The position numbers and the translations under genes are program-made. Under the pieces are notes generated by a model. That model did no database searches and was not told where the DNA came from. It saw nothing but the letters and a program-made list of their open reading frames with translations. A stretch of DNA of 64,000 bases from Natronosalvus vescus (GTDB taxonomy: Archaea; Halobacteriota; Halobacteria; Halobacteriales; Natrialbaceae): the NCBI RefSeq assembly GCF_023973145.1, contig NZ_CP099546.1, forward strand, positions 3,472,001 through 3,536,000, in the 5' to 3' direction. Below are positions 9,002 to 17,881 of the stretch, piece after piece (within the stretch, counting starts at the first letter, position 1; the number at the start of each line of letters is the position of its first letter).

Positions 9002-10357
9002 TCACAGATCCTCGAGCCACTCTGCGAAATCGGTCTGGAGGAACTCGACGTAATCGAGCACGCCGAGGAGCAGTGAGACGAAGAGGACGATCAAGACTGG
9101 GACGCGAACGGCCCAGATCCAGTACGTCCCGAGGTTCCCGAGCGGGCCGATACCGCGTCCGAGTTCCTCGATTGCGTCGTCGGCCCAGAACCAGGCGACG
9201 TATGCCGAAATGAGCAGGCCACCCAGCAACAGCAGGATGCCGTCGGCGAACCCGTCCAGGAGGTCGAGGAGAACGAGATCCCAGGCGGGGAGCAGGCCGA
9301 GGACGAACAGGCCACCGCAGACGGCGAGGGTGGCTGTCAGTCGATCCATGCCGCGTTCGTCGATGGCGTAGGAGACGACGACCTCGGTCAGACTGATCGC
9401 GCTCGAGAGCGCTGCGATGGCGACGGTACCGAAGAAGATGGCACCGATGATGCCACCGAGCGGAAGTTCACCGAAGGCCGCAGAGAGGCTGATGAAGATC
9501 GCACCGGCACCTGGATCTCCCGGGTCGACACCGGCAGTGAAGAGAATCGGGAAGACGACCAGGCCGACGACGACCGCGATGGCGGTGTCGAAGCCGATGA
9601 TCACCACCCCGTCTTCGGCCAGGTTTCGGTCAGAGCCGAGATAGGAGGCGTACGTGATCATGATCCCGAAGCCGAGAGACAGCGTGAAAAACGCCTGTCC
9701 GGCAGCGGCGGGCAGGACGGTCGTCCAGTCGGCGGCGAGTTGCTGGAAGTCGGGTGAGAGATAGTAGCTGTACGCTTCCGAGGCCCCCTCGAGGGTGAAC
9801 GCCCAGAGGGCGAGGCCGACGGTGATCGCGATGATCGCCGGCACCATCACCTTCACCGCGAGTTCGATCCCGCGACGGATGCCGAAGCCGACGATGGCGA
9901 CGACGATGAGCAAGAACAGCGCGTGGAAGGCCATCGCCTCGACGCCCTGTGCGAGCTCGAGGAACTGCCCACCGGCCCCGTCGACGTCGCTCACGTAGTC
10001 TCCCTGGAGACCGAGAATCGTATAGCGGATCGTCCAGCCGGCGACGACGCTGTAGTAGGACATGATGACGAACGTCGTGACGACGAAGATCCAGCCGACG
10101 TATCGCCAGGCACCGCTCCCGATTTCTCGGAGCGCTCCAACCGGATTCCGCTTGGTGTGCCGCCCAATGACGAACTCCACGAGAATAACCGGGAGTCCAA
10201 TTAGCGCGACGAACAGCAAATAGATCAGGAGAAATCCGGCCCCGCCGCTTTCGCCGGTGACGAACGGGAATCGCCAGATGTTTCCCAGTCCAACTGCGCT
10301 GCCGACGGCTGCCAGGACAAAGCCCGTCCTGGTGGCCCAGGTTTCGCGTTGACCCAT
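9002..10357 (-). CDS. Sodium-dependent transporter of the neurotransmitter:sodium symporter (NSS) family
   Basis: A 451-residue integral membrane protein with about 11-12 predicted helices, the LeuT-type fold. The signature stretch in helix 1, AAVGSAVGLGNIWRFPF (residues 16-32), contains the residues that in LeuT coordinate Na+ and the substrate. GGAGFLLIYL follows in helix 2. Bacterial and archaeal members carry amino acids or other small amines with Na+, which suits a salt-loving cell. The substrate cannot be read from the sequence. The gene stands alone, ends about 30 bp from a direct-repeat-poor gap and starts 293 bp from the next gene. Confidence 0.93.
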   Translation of the reverse strand: MGQRETWATRTGFVLAAVGSAVGLGNIWRFPFVTGESGGAGFLLIYLLFVALIGLPVILVEFVIGRHTKRNPVGALREIGSGAWRYVGWIFVVTTFVIMSYYSVVAGWTIRYTILGLQGDYVSDVDGAGGQFLELAQGVEAMAFHALFLLIVVAIVGFGIRRGIELAVKVMVPAIIAITVGLALWAFTLEGASEAYSYYLSPDFQQLAADWTTVLPAAAGQAFFTLSLGFGIMITYASYLGSDRNLAEDGVVIIGFDTAIAVVVGLVVFPILFTAGVDPGDPGAGAIFISLSAAFGELPLGGIIGAIFFGTVAIAALSSAISLTEVVVSYAIDERGMDRLTATLAVCGGLFVLGLLPAWDLVLLDLLDGFADGILLLLGGLLISAYVAWFWADDAIEELGRGIGPLGNLGTYWIWAVRVPVLIVLFVSLLLGVLDYVEFLQTDFAEWLEDL

Positions 10358-10649
10358 ATGCTGGCCACCACAATGGGCCTTTTAAACGCTTTGGGACCTG
10401 TTAATTCTTCACATTCAACCAACAGTCTCGAGTGTGAGAATGTGTTGTGTGCACCACGACCGCTTCGATCGACCTGCGTTCTGACGTACGAGAACGCGCT
10501 CTCTGAACCGCGCTGGATCGCCCTCGAAAACGTCATGACTGATCGGCACTGCCCTCGTCGAGGGATCCCTGTTTCTCCGCCCCGAGTCGCTCGAGGTCGC
10601 GTTCCGGATTTGCCTCGTTGCGACCGCCTGCCTTCCCGGTGAGTTCCCC

Positions 10650-10976
10650 CTAGACGGCCTCGCGAACCTCGACAGGGGACTCGAAGGTTTCGCCGGCGAG
10701 GCGGTCGAAGACGCTGCCGAGGGACTCCGTCTCGTTGGGAAGGTCGATCGAATCCAGGGCGTACTCGGTCGCGCGTTCCTCGCTGCTGACGGGGTATTCG
10801 ACCTCGCCAAGGTGACGCTCGACGTCCTCGAGGATCGATTCGACGGTGTCGGCTCGGTCGCGTTTCCGGGCTTCTGCTCGATCCTGCACGCGGTCTCGGC
10901 TGGGTTCCTCGTCATGGCCAGCGCTATGACGGTCGGTCGGAAAAGCGAGTGGCTGGCAAGCGCGTGTGTGGGTCAC
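10650..10976 (-). CDS. Small acidic DUF5789-like haloarchaeal protein
   Basis: Up to 108 residues, acidic, with a helical charged N-terminal half (RDRVQDRAEARKRDRADTV) and a conserved-looking C-terminal part (EVEYPVSSEE, IDLPNETESLGSVFDRL, ETFESPVEVREAV). The second half resembles the haloarchaeal DUF5789 family, whose function is unknown. The true start is uncertain: the ATG at 10976 gives an N-terminus unlike the family, and an in-frame GTG at Val30 would give a 79-residue protein that fits better. It lies alone between the symporter and the phosphoesterase genes, all on the minus strand. Confidence 0.65.
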   Translation of the reverse strand: MTHTRACQPLAFPTDRHSAGHDEEPSRDRVQDRAEARKRDRADTVESILEDVERHLGEVEYPVSSEERATEYALDSIDLPNETESLGSVFDRLAGETFESPVEVREAV

Positions 10977-11137
10977 GGTCTCGAGATACCGCTGGTGCTC
11001 GACGCCTCGAGCCCCTATCTGGTGTGTTTTCCTCGAGCCGTCACTGGTACGTTCCCGACACAGCTGCTCGGGCCATCATCGATTCTCGAGATAGCAGGAA
11101 GGGATGGAAGAGGAAGCAACACTGGACGAGAACGGTC

Positions 11138-12532
11138 TCAGCGAGACTGTTCCGTGGTGGCCTCTGCGGTAGCCGCTCTGGTGCCCGATTTTGACGTTTC
11201 GACGACGTACCGACCGGGGAGTTCGGGGTTGGGCTCCCTCCCGACGGTGAAAAAGCGCTCGGTGCGTGTCAGTTCCTCCGAGGCCGGACTCGATTTCGTG
11301 AACTGTTCGAAGCCCACGGCAACGCCGTCGGCATCTGCTTCGGCTGCGGGCGCGATCCGAACGGCTGCGAGCTGGTAGGACGGATAGAACACCGGCGGCA
11401 GGATACCGATGATCCCGTCCCGACGGTGGAGTCGTTTGAGCCACGTTCCCGAATTGACGAGGACGCCGCCATCGACCTCCTGAATCCCCGGTCGGTGGGT
11501 GTGGCCGTAACAGAAAATCGTCGTCTCCGGACGCTCGGTAAAGATCTCTCGAGCGGCTTCCTCGTAGGGGGCTTCGGGGTCGACGGTGAGGTCGGTTTCG
11601 AACACGCCAAAGCGGTTGACGGTCTTTCTGACGTCCCGGCGGATGAAATACAGCGGAATTCCCACGAGCAACAACAACCCGGCGACGGCGATGTTGATCG
11701 CGAAGAAGAACCACGCGGCGGTGCCGGCTCTGCCGAACTGCCCGAGGAACGTCGTCGTCTGCTCGATCGGTGCCGACCAGACGCCGGCCAGATCCAGTCC
11801 GACGAGAATCGCGAGGAGGGCGCTGATGTTGAACAACAGCAAGAACGGCACCAGCGAGTAGCGCAACAGCGGATTCATCTCACGGTAGAAGTACTTCGAG
11901 AAGAGCCAGACGGGCATTCGTTCGGTCGGGGTGACCGCCTGGACGTCCTTCAGCCAGTTGTACCGTCCACGATCGGAGAGCTGACCGGCACGGCTGGTGA
12001 CGAGGGTGTTGTAGAAGTAGCCCAGGGGCGTCGCGTGTGGGTTCCCCCAGTCCTCGATCCGGTTGTTGTCATCGCGCTGGTGGCCGTGTTCGAAGTGGAT
12101 CACCTGCTCGCCAACCGCCCGCGTGGTCGACTGTTCTTGCACCAGGTCGACGTTGTACGCAGCAAACCGATCGACGTACTCGTCGTACGCCGCCAGTTCG
12201 TGGTCGTGATTGCCCGGCATCAACGTGATGTGTACGTTCTCCCCGGTTGCCCGAAACTGCTCGAACAGCTCCGGATACGTCCGCTCGAGGACGTCGAACT
12301 TCTCGAGACCGTCGACTGTCGTAAACTCCCAGAGACCGAACGCGTCGCCGTTGATGATCAACTCGGCGTCTTCGTCGGTCTTCTCGAGTCGCTCGAGGAA
12401 GGCGAGCAGTTCGTCGAGAAACTCGACGTCCTCGAGTTGCTCGTCGCCGCCGATGTGGAGGTCGCTGATGACGTAGTAAACCCGGTCATCGGTATCGGGG
12501 GCCATTACGTCCACATCTCCGTTCCCATTCAA
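11138..12532 (-). CDS. Membrane-associated calcineurin-like metallophosphoesterase
   Basis: The N-terminal half has metallophosphoesterase motifs in order: ISDLHIGG (Asp and His), NGDAFGLWE, MPGNHDHE and, after a membrane region, YGHTHRPG. These are the dinuclear metal ligands of the calcineurin-like superfamily. Two hydrophobic segments lie between about residues 220 and 300 (LVPFLLLFNISALLAILV and an AWFFFAINIAVAGLLLLVG-type stretch), so the catalytic fold is interrupted by a membrane hairpin. This resembles UDP-2,3-diacylglucosamine hydrolase-like proteins but those need not be homologous in function. An alternative start at 12505 (MAPDTDDRVYYV) gives 455 residues and may be the true one. 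Confidence 0.83.
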   Translation of the reverse strand: MNGNGDVDVMAPDTDDRVYYVISDLHIGGDEQLEDVEFLDELLAFLERLEKTDEDAELIINGDAFGLWEFTTVDGLEKFDVLERTYPELFEQFRATGENVHITLMPGNHDHELAAYDEYVDRFAAYNVDLVQEQSTTRAVGEQVIHFEHGHQRDDNNRIEDWGNPHATPLGYFYNTLVTSRAGQLSDRGRYNWLKDVQAVTPTERMPVWLFSKYFYREMNPLLRYSLVPFLLLFNISALLAILVGLDLAGVWSAPIEQTTTFLGQFGRAGTAAWFFFAINIAVAGLLLLVGIPLYFIRRDVRKTVNRFGVFETDLTVDPEAPYEEAAREIFTERPETTIFCYGHTHRPGIQEVDGGVLVNSGTWLKRLHRRDGIIGILPPVFYPSYQLAAVRIAPAAEADADGVAVGFEQFTKSSPASEELTRTERFFTVGREPNPELPGRYVVETSKSGTRAATAEATTEQSR

Positions 12533-12902
12533 AGAATGTTGCCTTCGATAGTGGTTCGAGTCAGCCCGTACACAGGATGTCCCTCGTACTGGATGGGTAG
12601 TGACCGACGTATCCCACCCGGTGGACTCGAGTGATGCTGGTGATCGTGTGCATCCGGCTGTTGCCCGGGTCGTTTCAGGGGCACTCTTCGAATTTCAACG
12701 GGCGTACGAGTCTGGGCACCGGTTCACGACCGCCGTCGTGTCTCCAGTGGCGTCTCCTCTAACGGCCACTCCGAAGATGTCGTGACACACGCGTCTCGAG
12801 AAGCTTTGCAGATCGGTCGGACAGGGTGATATTGTTCGATACCACGCAATTAGGGGCGTGCTAGTGCGAAACGTTGAAACGTGACTCATACGACGTTAGA
12901 GT
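12533..12902. other. Intergenic region upstream of the amino acid ABC operon
   Basis: No credible gene. Just before the substrate-binding protein, GAAACGT occurs twice with an 8-bp period (12868-12874 and 12876-12882), followed by the inverted half ACGTT at 12893-12897. This could be a regulator site for the operon. Nothing else stands out in the rest of the gap. Confidence 0.4.
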
Positions 12903-13682
12903 ATGACTCGCAGATTCCAGATGGATCGTCGCGCCTACCTGCAGACCGTGGGTGCCGCTGGTGCAACGGCCGTCGTCGCCGGCTGTCTCGGAGACATCGG
13001 CGGCGGCGAGGACGTCATCGTCCCGGGAACCGCCTCGGGCTTCCCACCGTTCGAATTCACCGAAGACGGTGAACTGGTCGGGTTCGACATCGACCTCGCC
13101 GAAGAGGCCATCGACCGAGCGGGCTACGAGGTCGGTGACTGGACCGACATCGAGTTCGACTCGCTCATCCCGTCGCTCACGGAAGACGATATCGACCTCA
13201 TCGCGGCCGCGATGACGATCACCGACGAGCGAGCCGAGACGATCGCGTTCTCCGACCCGTACTACGAATCCGACCAGGCAGTCCTCGTCCACGCCGACGG
13301 CGACCTCGATCCGAACGACGTCGAGGATCTCGAGGGAGCCATCGTCGGTGCCCAAAGTGGCACGACCGGTGAGGGCGAAGTCGAGGCGCTCATCGAGGAC
13401 GGCATCGTCGACGGCGACGACTTCCGCCAGTACGACAACTACACCCTCGCGGTGCAGGATCTCGAGAACCAGAACGTGGACGCCATCGTCGTCGACATCC
13501 CCGTCGCCGAAAACTTCGAGGAGGGACGGGATGTCGAAATCGCGTTCGTCATCGAAACCGGCGAGGAGTTCGGCCTCGGCATGCGCCAGGACGACGATCG
13601 AATCGGGGACATCAACGACGCCCTCGCCGAGATTCAGGACGACGGAACCTACGAGGAGCTCGTCGAAAACTGGTTCGAGTGA
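12903..13682 (+). CDS. Polar amino acid ABC transporter, substrate-binding lipoprotein
   Basis: Extracytoplasmic solute-binding protein of 259 residues in the SBP_bac_3 family. The N-terminus has a Tat-like twin arginine (DRRAYLQ) followed by a hydrophobic run and lipobox VAGC at about residues 25-28, so it is exported folded and lipid-anchored. Family features include GTASGFPPFEF, GELVGFDIDLAEEAI, a DLIAAAMTITDERAETIAFSDPYY region and VGAQSGTTGE. These line the amino-acid pocket in homologues. The ATG at 12918 (MDRRAYLQ) is an equally good start. It is the first gene of a four-gene operon and is 7 bp from the permease. Confidence 0.93.
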   Translation: MTRRFQMDRRAYLQTVGAAGATAVVAGCLGDIGGGEDVIVPGTASGFPPFEFTEDGELVGFDIDLAEEAIDRAGYEVGDWTDIEFDSLIPSLTEDDIDLIAAAMTITDERAETIAFSDPYYESDQAVLVHADGDLDPNDVEDLEGAIVGAQSGTTGEGEVEALIEDGIVDGDDFRQYDNYTLAVQDLENQNVDAIVVDIPVAENFEEGRDVEIAFVIETGEEFGLGMRQDDDRIGDINDALAEIQDDGTYEELVENWFE

Positions 13683-13689
13683 GGCATAG

Positions 13690-14406
13690 ATGGACGCCGT
13701 CGTACTGGAAGTGAGCGACTGGGAGTTCGTCTTCGCCAACTGGGAATTTCTCCTGGAGGGGACGATCGTCACCATCTTGCTCACGCTCACCAGCCTGTCT
13801 CTCGGCTTTCTCGCGGGCTTTCCCGCCGGTGCCATCGAGGTGTACGGATCGGGCTGGCTCCGCGAGGTCGTGAGTACCGTCGGCGTCGTGCTTCGGGGGA
13901 CGCCGATCGTCGTTCTGATCGTCCTCTTTTACTTCGGACTGCCGATCCCGCGTCTGGGATCGATGCCGCTGCTGGACTTCGACCTCAAGGCGTTCGCCGC
14001 GGCAACGCTCGCACTGGGGCTCCGGAGCGCCGCCTATCAAGGGCAGGTGTTCCGTGGGGCAATCCAGTCGATCAGTTCCGGGCAGATGGAGGCCGCCCGC
14101 TCGGTCGGCATGAGCGAGCGACAGTCAATTCGCCACGTCATCTTCCCGCAGGCGATCCGGCGGTCGATCCCCGGCTTCCAGAACGAGTTCACGATCGTCC
14201 TCAAGGATACGAGCGTCGCCTTCGCAATTGGCCTCGCCGAATTGCTTACGCGAGCAGAACGGCTGTACCTCCAACCCGGTCGAGATACGGCGGTGATGGA
14301 GGTCATCATCGTGATCAGCGCGATCTACTTCGTGTTGACGTTCACGACCAACCGGACGCTCGATCGGCTCCACGAACGCTACGCGGTTCCCGGAGGGAAC
14401 GAATGA
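13690..14406 (+). CDS. Amino acid ABC transporter, permease
   Basis: A 238-residue inner membrane component of the HisM/GlnP type with about five helices. The cytoplasmic EAA loop that docks on the ATPase is clear (MEAARSVGMSERQSIRHVIFPQAIR region, around residues 136-160). LRGTPIVVLIVLFYFGLP is the typical conserved early segment. It is followed by the ATPase gene with a 4-bp overlap, so the pair is translationally coupled. A second, longer permease ends the operon, suggesting a heterodimeric channel. Confidence 0.93.
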   Translation: MDAVVLEVSDWEFVFANWEFLLEGTIVTILLTLTSLSLGFLAGFPAGAIEVYGSGWLREVVSTVGVVLRGTPIVVLIVLFYFGLPIPRLGSMPLLDFDLKAFAAATLALGLRSAAYQGQVFRGAIQSISSGQMEAARSVGMSERQSIRHVIFPQAIRRSIPGFQNEFTIVLKDTSVAFAIGLAELLTRAERLYLQPGRDTAVMEVIIVISAIYFVLTFTTNRTLDRLHERYAVPGGNE

Positions 14407-15137
14407 GTCTCTTACGTGTCGAACACGTCGACAAATCCTACGGCGACGAGGCGGTACTGCACGACGTCAGCTTCGAGATGGAGCGCCAGGACGTCGAAGT
14501 GATCGTCGGCCCGAGCGGGTCGGGGAAATCGACGATGCTCCGGTGTATCAATCGGCTGACCGAGATCGACGACGGCGCGATCTACCTCAACGACGTCGAG
14601 ATTCACGACATCGACGAGAACGACCTGCGGCGTCGCGTCGGGATGGTCTTCCAGGACTTCAGCCTGTTCGCCCACCGGACGGCCCTCGGGAATATCACGC
14701 TGGGGTTGACCCAGGTGCTCGAGCTCTCTTCAGAGGAAGCCGACGCCAGAGCCCACGACTACCTCGAGCGCGTCGGTCTCGGCGACCAGGTCGACTCCTA
14801 CCCGGCAGAGCTATCGGGCGGGCAACAACAGCGGGTCGGCATCGCGCGAGCGCTGGCGATGGATCCCGAACTGATCCTCTTCGACGAGCCGACGAGCGCG
14901 CTGGATCCGGAGCTGATCGGCGAGGTACTCGAGGTTATGCGGGATCTCGCCGAGGAGGGGATGACCATGCTCTGTGTCACCCACGAGATGGGCTTCGCCC
15001 GCTCGGCCGCGTCGACGCTCACGTTCCTCGATAAGGGCCGGATCGTCGAGCGTGGGCCGCCAGAGTCATTGTTCGACGACCCGGAACACGATCGCACTCG
15101 AGCGTTCCTCGGCGACCTCACGAGCGTTCATCAATGA
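14403..15137 (+). CDS. Amino acid ABC transporter, ATP-binding protein
   Basis: A 244-residue ATPase of the GlnQ/HisP type that powers uptake. Walker A GPSGSGKST is at residues 36-44, the signature LSGGQQQRVGIARAL in the second half, Walker B LILFDEPTSALDP, and the H-loop in CVTHEMGFAR. MVFQDFSLFAHRTALGN carries the Q-loop. It overlaps the permease genes on both sides by 4 bp (ATGA junctions). All motifs are intact. Confidence 0.95.
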   Translation: MSLLRVEHVDKSYGDEAVLHDVSFEMERQDVEVIVGPSGSGKSTMLRCINRLTEIDDGAIYLNDVEIHDIDENDLRRRVGMVFQDFSLFAHRTALGNITLGLTQVLELSSEEADARAHDYLERVGLGDQVDSYPAELSGGQQQRVGIARALAMDPELILFDEPTSALDPELIGEVLEVMRDLAEEGMTMLCVTHEMGFARSAASTLTFLDKGRIVERGPPESLFDDPEHDRTRAFLGDLTSVHQ

Positions 15138-16156
15138 CGATGGAGGAGGCGTATCGCGGCAGGGCGGTCGGCACCCTTCCGGGACGGAAGCGGCTCGTCG
15201 TCGGGGCGGTCGGCGTTCTCTTCTGGGCGTGGCTGCTCGCTCGCTGGGCCTACCACAACTCGATCCTCGATTGGGTGTTCTCGGGTCTTGGGCTCCCGAA
15301 TCTCATCCGATCGGATCTGGGCGTTCGCCAGCGAGAGCCCTGGATACCCGCCGCTCCGTTCGAAGCCGCAGCTGAGTCGGTTGCTGGCGTGGCGGTGACG
15401 CTCGGCCCCGCGGGAATTCCGCTCGAGTGGGTCGCGTGGCTGTTCGAACTCGCCGCGTTCGCCGCGGAGTCGGCACCGGCGCTGGCCGCAGGGGCGTTCA
15501 TCACGGTCTACCTCACCGTCCTCTCGATGTTCTTTGGCCTGTTCATCGCCGTGCCAGCGGCCGTGGCGCGGATCTACGGCGGCCCCGTTCTGAGCCGCGT
15601 GTCGCTGGCGTACACCGAACTCATTCGGGGAACGCCGCTGCTCGCTCAGCTCTTTTTACTCTACTTCGGGCTGCCGCTGGCGGGCTTTTTCGATAGCTTC
15701 GGATTCGTCGGCTACGGCGGGATTCCGCGGGCCGCCATCTTCGTCGCCATCGTTGGCTTCACGATCAACTCCTCGGCCTACCAGGCGGAGTACATCCGGT
15801 CGGCCCTCCAGTCGGTCGACCCCGGGCAGCTGACGGCCGCCCGTTCGGTCGGCCTCTCGAGGCTCCAGGGAATCCGCCACGTCGTGTTACCCCAGGGACT
15901 TCGCTTCGCCATCCCGGGCTGGACCAACGAGTTCGTCTACCTCATCAAGTACTCCTCGCTCGCGGCGTTCATCACCGTCCCCGAACTCTTCCGCCAGGCC
16001 AGAAACATCGGCTCGAGCACGTTCCAGTTCACCGACATCTACATCATCGCCGCGCTGTTTTATCTCGCACTCGTGTTGACGACAGCGCTCGCGATGGGGC
16101 GACTCGAGCGCGCGGTGTCAATTCCGGGGCTCGGAACCTCCTCTCGACGGGGGTGA
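15134..16156 (+). CDS. Amino acid ABC transporter, second (long) permease
   Basis: A 340-residue permease with an extended N-terminus. A first membrane segment (about residues 18-40) is followed by a roughly 70-residue segment outside the usual fold before the canonical five-helix core starts near residue 115. The EAA loop is clear (LTAARSVGLSRLQGIRHVVLPQGLR region) and LIRGTPLLAQLFLLYFGLP matches the conserved permease stretch. Such long permeases pair with a short one in polar amino acid systems. It closes the operon, overlapping the ATPase gene by 4 bp. Confidence 0.92.
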   Translation: MTMEEAYRGRAVGTLPGRKRLVVGAVGVLFWAWLLARWAYHNSILDWVFSGLGLPNLIRSDLGVRQREPWIPAAPFEAAAESVAGVAVTLGPAGIPLEWVAWLFELAAFAAESAPALAAGAFITVYLTVLSMFFGLFIAVPAAVARIYGGPVLSRVSLAYTELIRGTPLLAQLFLLYFGLPLAGFFDSFGFVGYGGIPRAAIFVAIVGFTINSSAYQAEYIRSALQSVDPGQLTAARSVGLSRLQGIRHVVLPQGLRFAIPGWTNEFVYLIKYSSLAAFITVPELFRQARNIGSSTFQFTDIYIIAALFYLALVLTTALAMGRLERAVSIPGLGTSSRRG

Positions 16157-16283
16157 ACGCGCCTCGAGCGGCCAAGGCAAATCGATGCTCCGAGCGCAGT
16201 AGCGCCAACTGGTTTGGTCATCGATTCAATTCCTGTTGGTGAGAACGAAAGAACCAAACACGACCTGTTCGAATCGGTACAGT

Positions 16284-16922
16284 ATGCCCTCCAGACGCAC
16301 CCTTCTCGCCACCGCCACGGCAACGGTGGCCGCCGCGTTCGGCGGCTGCACGGTGGTTACCGGCAGCGACGGGACGCACACACTGAAGCCTGACCGGCCG
16401 GCACTCCCAACTGTCGACGCGACGGTCGCTGCGAGCGATTCCGTCGAGTGGCGACCGGACGAAGGATACGTCGAAGTCACTGCGCTCCTCTTCGAGCACG
16501 ACGACGGCTCAGGGTTCACCCTCTCGACCCGGTGTCGCGTCGAATCCCACGACGAGGATCGACCCCACAGCCGATTCCGTGCGACTCACGACTGGTCACG
16601 CATTCTGGGTGAGATCACGGCGTTCGATTCGAACGCACAGCGAACGGACAGCAATCCAGCGTTCACGTACGCGAATCGAGAACAGCGGGACGAGCTCGAG
16701 TGGGAACTGTCGATCGACGACCCGGAGCCGTACCCACGGGTGTATCGATTTGCCAGCGAGTTCGATCCGGTAGTCGTTTCCGCGGGCGATCGTATCGCGC
16801 GAACGACGCTGGTTGCGGAGTACGAGAAGGATCGGTTCTTCGGCGGGACGTGCCAGACGGGAACGACCCTTCAGCTGGAGTACGGGGAAGGGGCGGCCGA
16901 GGACTGGGAACCCAGTGAGTAG
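16284..16922 (+). CDS. Secreted lipoprotein of unknown function
   Basis: A 212-residue protein from the ATG at 16284 with an RR start (MPSRRTLLATATATVAAAFGG) and a lipobox ending in Cys at about residue 22 (FGGC). This is a Tat lipoprotein signal. The mature part is beta-rich and acidic, without a motif I recognise. It contains a late Cys in GGTCQTG. The gene follows the amino acid transporter operon on the same strand after 127 bp, so a link is possible but not shown. It could be an extracytoplasmic accessory or an immunoglobulin-like domain protein. No function is assigned. Confidence 0.78.
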   Translation: MPSRRTLLATATATVAAAFGGCTVVTGSDGTHTLKPDRPALPTVDATVAASDSVEWRPDEGYVEVTALLFEHDDGSGFTLSTRCRVESHDEDRPHSRFRATHDWSRILGEITAFDSNAQRTDSNPAFTYANREQRDELEWELSIDDPEPYPRVYRFASEFDPVVVSAGDRIARTTLVAEYEKDRFFGGTCQTGTTLQLEYGEGAAEDWEPSE

Positions 16923-17004
16923 TGCCAGCTACCGTCGCGTCTCGAGGCGCAGTACGGTACTTCGCGGTCGAGACCTCACCATCGTCTCTCGCTCTGTTCC
17001 TGGC

Positions 17005-17013
17005 GTTATATGG
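17005..17013 (+). promoter_or_regulatory. TATA-like element of the 17040 USP gene
   Basis: GTTATATGG is centred about 31 bp before the ATG at 17040, near the distance expected for a leaderless or very short-leader haloarchaeal transcript. Confidence 0.45.
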
Positions 17014-17039
17014 TGTTAGACGCCGTATAGAGCACTGCT

Positions 17040-17489
17040 ATGTACGATAATATCGTGATCCCCACCGACGGAAGTACCCCGGCTCGGGCGGCCATCGACG
17101 AAGGACTCGCCCTGGCCCGTCTAACCGACGCGACCGTCCACGCGCTGTTCGTCGTCGAACCGATTCCGCTCGGGGGGTTCGGTGCCGGGAGCTCACCGGC
17201 CAGTGCCGAGTGGGACACCGTCGTCGAGAAACAGGAACAGGAAGGGCAGACGGCCGTCGACGAGGTCGTCGAGCGTGGCGCGGAGCTGGGCGTCGACGTA
17301 CGGACATCGATCGAGTACGGCAAGCCAAACGAAGAGATCCTCGACTACGTCGAAGGAAACGGCATCGACGCCATCGTCATGGGTACCCACGGTCGCTCCG
17401 GTGCCGGTCGGCTCGTGCTCGGGAGCGTGACCGAAAAGGTCGTCCGCAAAAGTGACGTGCCGGTGCTTACAGTGCGAATGGGTGACTGA
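17040..17489 (+). CDS. Universal stress protein (UspA family)
   Basis: A 149-residue single-domain USP. The N-terminal MYDNIVIPTDGS motif and the C-terminal ATP-binding signature GTHGRSGAGRLVLGS (G-x2-G-x9-G-S) are intact, so it should bind ATP. USPs are cytosolic dimers that affect stress survival by poorly known means. It is one of three USP genes in this window, each in a separate location. It is monocistronic, with gaps of 117 bp before and 392 bp after. Confidence 0.95.
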   Translation: MYDNIVIPTDGSTPARAAIDEGLALARLTDATVHALFVVEPIPLGGFGAGSSPASAEWDTVVEKQEQEGQTAVDEVVERGAELGVDVRTSIEYGKPNEEILDYVEGNGIDAIVMGTHGRSGAGRLVLGSVTEKVVRKSDVPVLTVRMGD

Positions 17490-17881
17490 GCGAGAACTCG
17501 AGGGGATGAGACGAGGTGGAAAGGGAACGCAGAGAGAAAGGATCATTGGCCGGACGGTACTAGCCTCGAGTGGCCGATGACGACCCACTCGCTCCGAACC
17601 GGACTCGGCATCCGGTAATGACGAGCCCTATGAGTGCCGAGGCCAGTTTTCTATCGATTCATTCCTGAGAGAAAGTAATCGGCCGCCAGTCAAGCGACGT
17701 CCCTCCCCCATCTTCGTTGCAAGCAATCTCCTGTGGTTGTACTCGCCTGACTCTGACGCTCGCTCGAGGAGGGGTGCCCTGTTAAATCACGTGAAACGTC
17801 TCTTCGTCGCTCACTGCCGTTCGCGGTCACTCTCACGGACAATGACCCAAAAATATAAGTCATGGAAGTGGCTGGCCGGAA
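17490..17881. other. Gap upstream of livF
   Basis: No supported gene. At 17849-17858 AAAATATAAG is a good TATA element about 27 bp upstream of the GTG at 17882, which supports that GTG as a leaderless start. I see no trace of other liv genes here. Confidence 0.5.

Noticed and set aside
10225-10642. Small overlapping frames in the gap after the symporter start
   Set aside because: Their codon usage is poor, they overlap each other and neither has a plausible start or domain.
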